From the NCBI GenBank assembly GCA_902490335.1, contig CABUDL010000001.1, positions 136,391 through 200,390 on the forward strand: a stretch of 64,000 bases of DNA, written 5' to 3'. Shown here piece after piece: positions 63,098-64,000 of the stretch. The stretch is from an uncultured Clostridium sp. Lineage in GTDB: Bacteria > Bacillota > Clostridia > Oscillospirales > Ruminococcaceae. Positions within the stretch are counted from its first letter, which is position 1. The number at the start of each line of letters is the position of its first letter. A program made the position numbers and the translations under genes. A model generated the notes under the pieces. That model did no database searches, had not been told where the DNA came from, and saw only the letters and a list, made by a program, of their open reading frames with translations.

Positions 63098-63925
63098 TTG
63101 TCAGCTACACTGTATGTGGTGGGTACGCCCATCGGCAACCTGGAGGACATGAGCGTGCGCGCGGTGCGCACCTTGCAGCAGGTGGATTTTATCGCTGCGG
63201 AGGATACCCGGGTCAGCCTCAAGCTGCTCAACCACTTTGAAATCAAAAAACCGATGGTCAGCTACCACGAGCACAACGCCCGCGAGGTGGGACCGCAGAT
63301 TATCAGGCGGCTGCAAAACGGCGAAAGCTGTGCCATCGTGACCGACGCCGGTATGCCCTGTATCTCCGACCCGGGGGAGGACCTGGTGCGGTTGTGCGCC
63401 GAAAACGGCATCGACACCAAGGTTATCCCGGGACCGAGCGCGGCGGTCAGCGCCCTTGCCCTGTCGGGCTTAGACACCGGCAAGTTTGTATTCGAGGGAT
63501 TTTTACAGCCGCAGGCAAACGCGCGCAGAGAGCGGCTGGAGGAATTAAAGCTCGAGCGGCGCACCATCATCTTCTACGAAGCGCCGCACAAGCTGTGCGA
63601 CACACTGGGCGCGATGTATCAGGTGCTGGGCGAGCGCAAAATCACCCTGGCGCGGGAGCTGACCAAGGTGTACGAGGAGGTCATCCGCACTACCCTGTCG
63701 CAGGCGGTGGAACTGTACACCCAGCTCGAGCCGCGCGGCGAATTTGTGCTGGTGGTGCAGGGGGCGCAGGAGGAGCAGAAGCTTGATTTTGCGCAGGCGC
63801 TTACACTGGTGCAGGCGCTGGTGGAGCGCGGGGAGCCGCTTTCCAAGGCTGCAAAGGATGTTGCACGGCAGACCGGCTTTAAAAAAGGGGAGCTGTACAG
63901 CGGGTTTTTGGAGATGCCTCAATAA
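63098..63925 (+). CDS. rsmI: 16S rRNA (cytidine(1402)-2'-O)-methyltransferase
   Basis: Methylates C1402 2'-OH in the 16S P site. 275 residues of the tetrapyrrole-methylase fold: VVGTPIGNLEDMS near the start, AEDTRVS, SYHEHN, VTDAGMPCISDPG and PGPSA, all diagnostic for RsmI. Start is TTG 63098 behind TGAGGGAA. Ends at a terminator. Confidence 0.96.
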   Translation: MSATLYVVGTPIGNLEDMSVRAVRTLQQVDFIAAEDTRVSLKLLNHFEIKKPMVSYHEHNAREVGPQIIRRLQNGESCAIVTDAGMPCISDPGEDLVRLCAENGIDTKVIPGPSAAVSALALSGLDTGKFVFEGFLQPQANARRERLEELKLERRTIIFYEAPHKLCDTLGAMYQVLGERKITLARELTKVYEEVIRTTLSQAVELYTQLEPRGEFVLVVQGAQEEQKLDFAQALTLVQALVERGEPLSKAAKDVARQTGFKKGELYSGFLEMPQ

Positions 63926-63931
63926 TGTTTT

Positions 63932-63961
63932 TGCGGGGAGGAATCCCCGCATTTTCTTTTT
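63932..63961 (+). terminator. terminator after rsmI
   Basis: TGCGGGGA-GGAA-TCCCCGCA followed by TTTTCTTTTT. A second, similar hairpin TGGGGA-GGTA-TCCCCA lies at 63965-63980. Confidence 0.88.
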
Positions 63962-64000
63962 ACATGGGGAGGTATCCCCACACCCCTCTTTTTATATGGG

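Overview
This 64 kb window is a chromosomal segment of a low-to-mid GC (roughly 55%) Gram-positive anaerobe of the class Clostridia, most likely an Oscillospiraceae/Ruminococcaceae-type spore former. Supporting evidence: dipicolinate synthase genes (spoVFA/spoVFB), a SpoVB-type flippase with the yabN/yabO-like neighbours mazG and rqcP, HemZ, a class I SAM riboswitch before metK, a single-chain clostridial-type PurL, meso-diaminopimelate dehydrogenase, and strong AAGGAGG-type ribosome binding sites. Family-level placement is inference. There is no prophage, transposase, CRISPR array or rRNA operon; this is mostly core genome with small accessory patches.

Layout. 1-6.7 kb: 3' part of a DD-carboxypeptidase gene, pgi, a small P-loop protein, ddh, a minus-strand HPr-like/NUDIX pair, then mtaB-acyP. 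6.9-17.4 kb: purL, a degenerate CPBP-like membrane protein, yceD-rpmF, a PDZ/radical-SAM DUF512 protein with der, plsY-gpsA. 17.5-22 kb: a divergent type IIA topoisomerase pair whose two genes are separated by a cluster of TTTCCCGGGAAA palindromes. 22-25.6 kb: gdhA (minus), a DUF3796-like/HTH pair, rnpB, tRNA-Leu(UAA), a structured 530-bp gap, secG. 25.8-37.9 kb: pcrA-like helicase, a cysteine-rich clostridial protein, and a long operon recJ-rsh-dtd-MBL-hemZ-kinase-zinc ribbon. 38-44.7 kb: spoVB-like, mazG, HU, rqcP, S-box-metK, a serine hydrolase. 44.7-50 kb: DD-carboxypeptidase (minus) divergent from traX, the spoVF operon (minus, with a sigma-K-like promoter), rlmD. 50-56.5 kb (all minus): an FtsX-type ABC transporter, its probable two-component system, a secreted protein made of thirteen 12-residue Ser-rich repeats, and another small secreted protein. 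56.8-64 kb: a MetY-type PLP enzyme, a tiny NPDTG cell-wall-anchored candidate, a one-TM protein, recD2, mreB/mbl, trmN6-like and rsmI.

How it fits together. Several groups follow known bacterial neighbourhoods: stringent response plus tRNA quality control (rsh-dtd), envelope lipid synthesis with ribosome assembly (der-plsY-gpsA), rescue/housecleaning (mazG-HU-rqcP), and peptidoglycan/lysine metabolism (ddh, two DacF-type enzymes, mreB). Most transcription units have a clear sigma-A promoter (17-bp spacers, many with an extended -10 TGn) and a strong intrinsic terminator, often bidirectional between convergent genes.

The most unusual item is the 194-residue secreted repeat protein at 55283-55867, next to a two-component system and an ABC transporter. 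Next are the palindrome cluster between the topoisomerase genes, the mutually exclusive hairpins between tRNA-Leu and secG, the 17-bp inverted repeat between the carboxypeptidase and traX, and the sigma-K-like promoter of spoVF.
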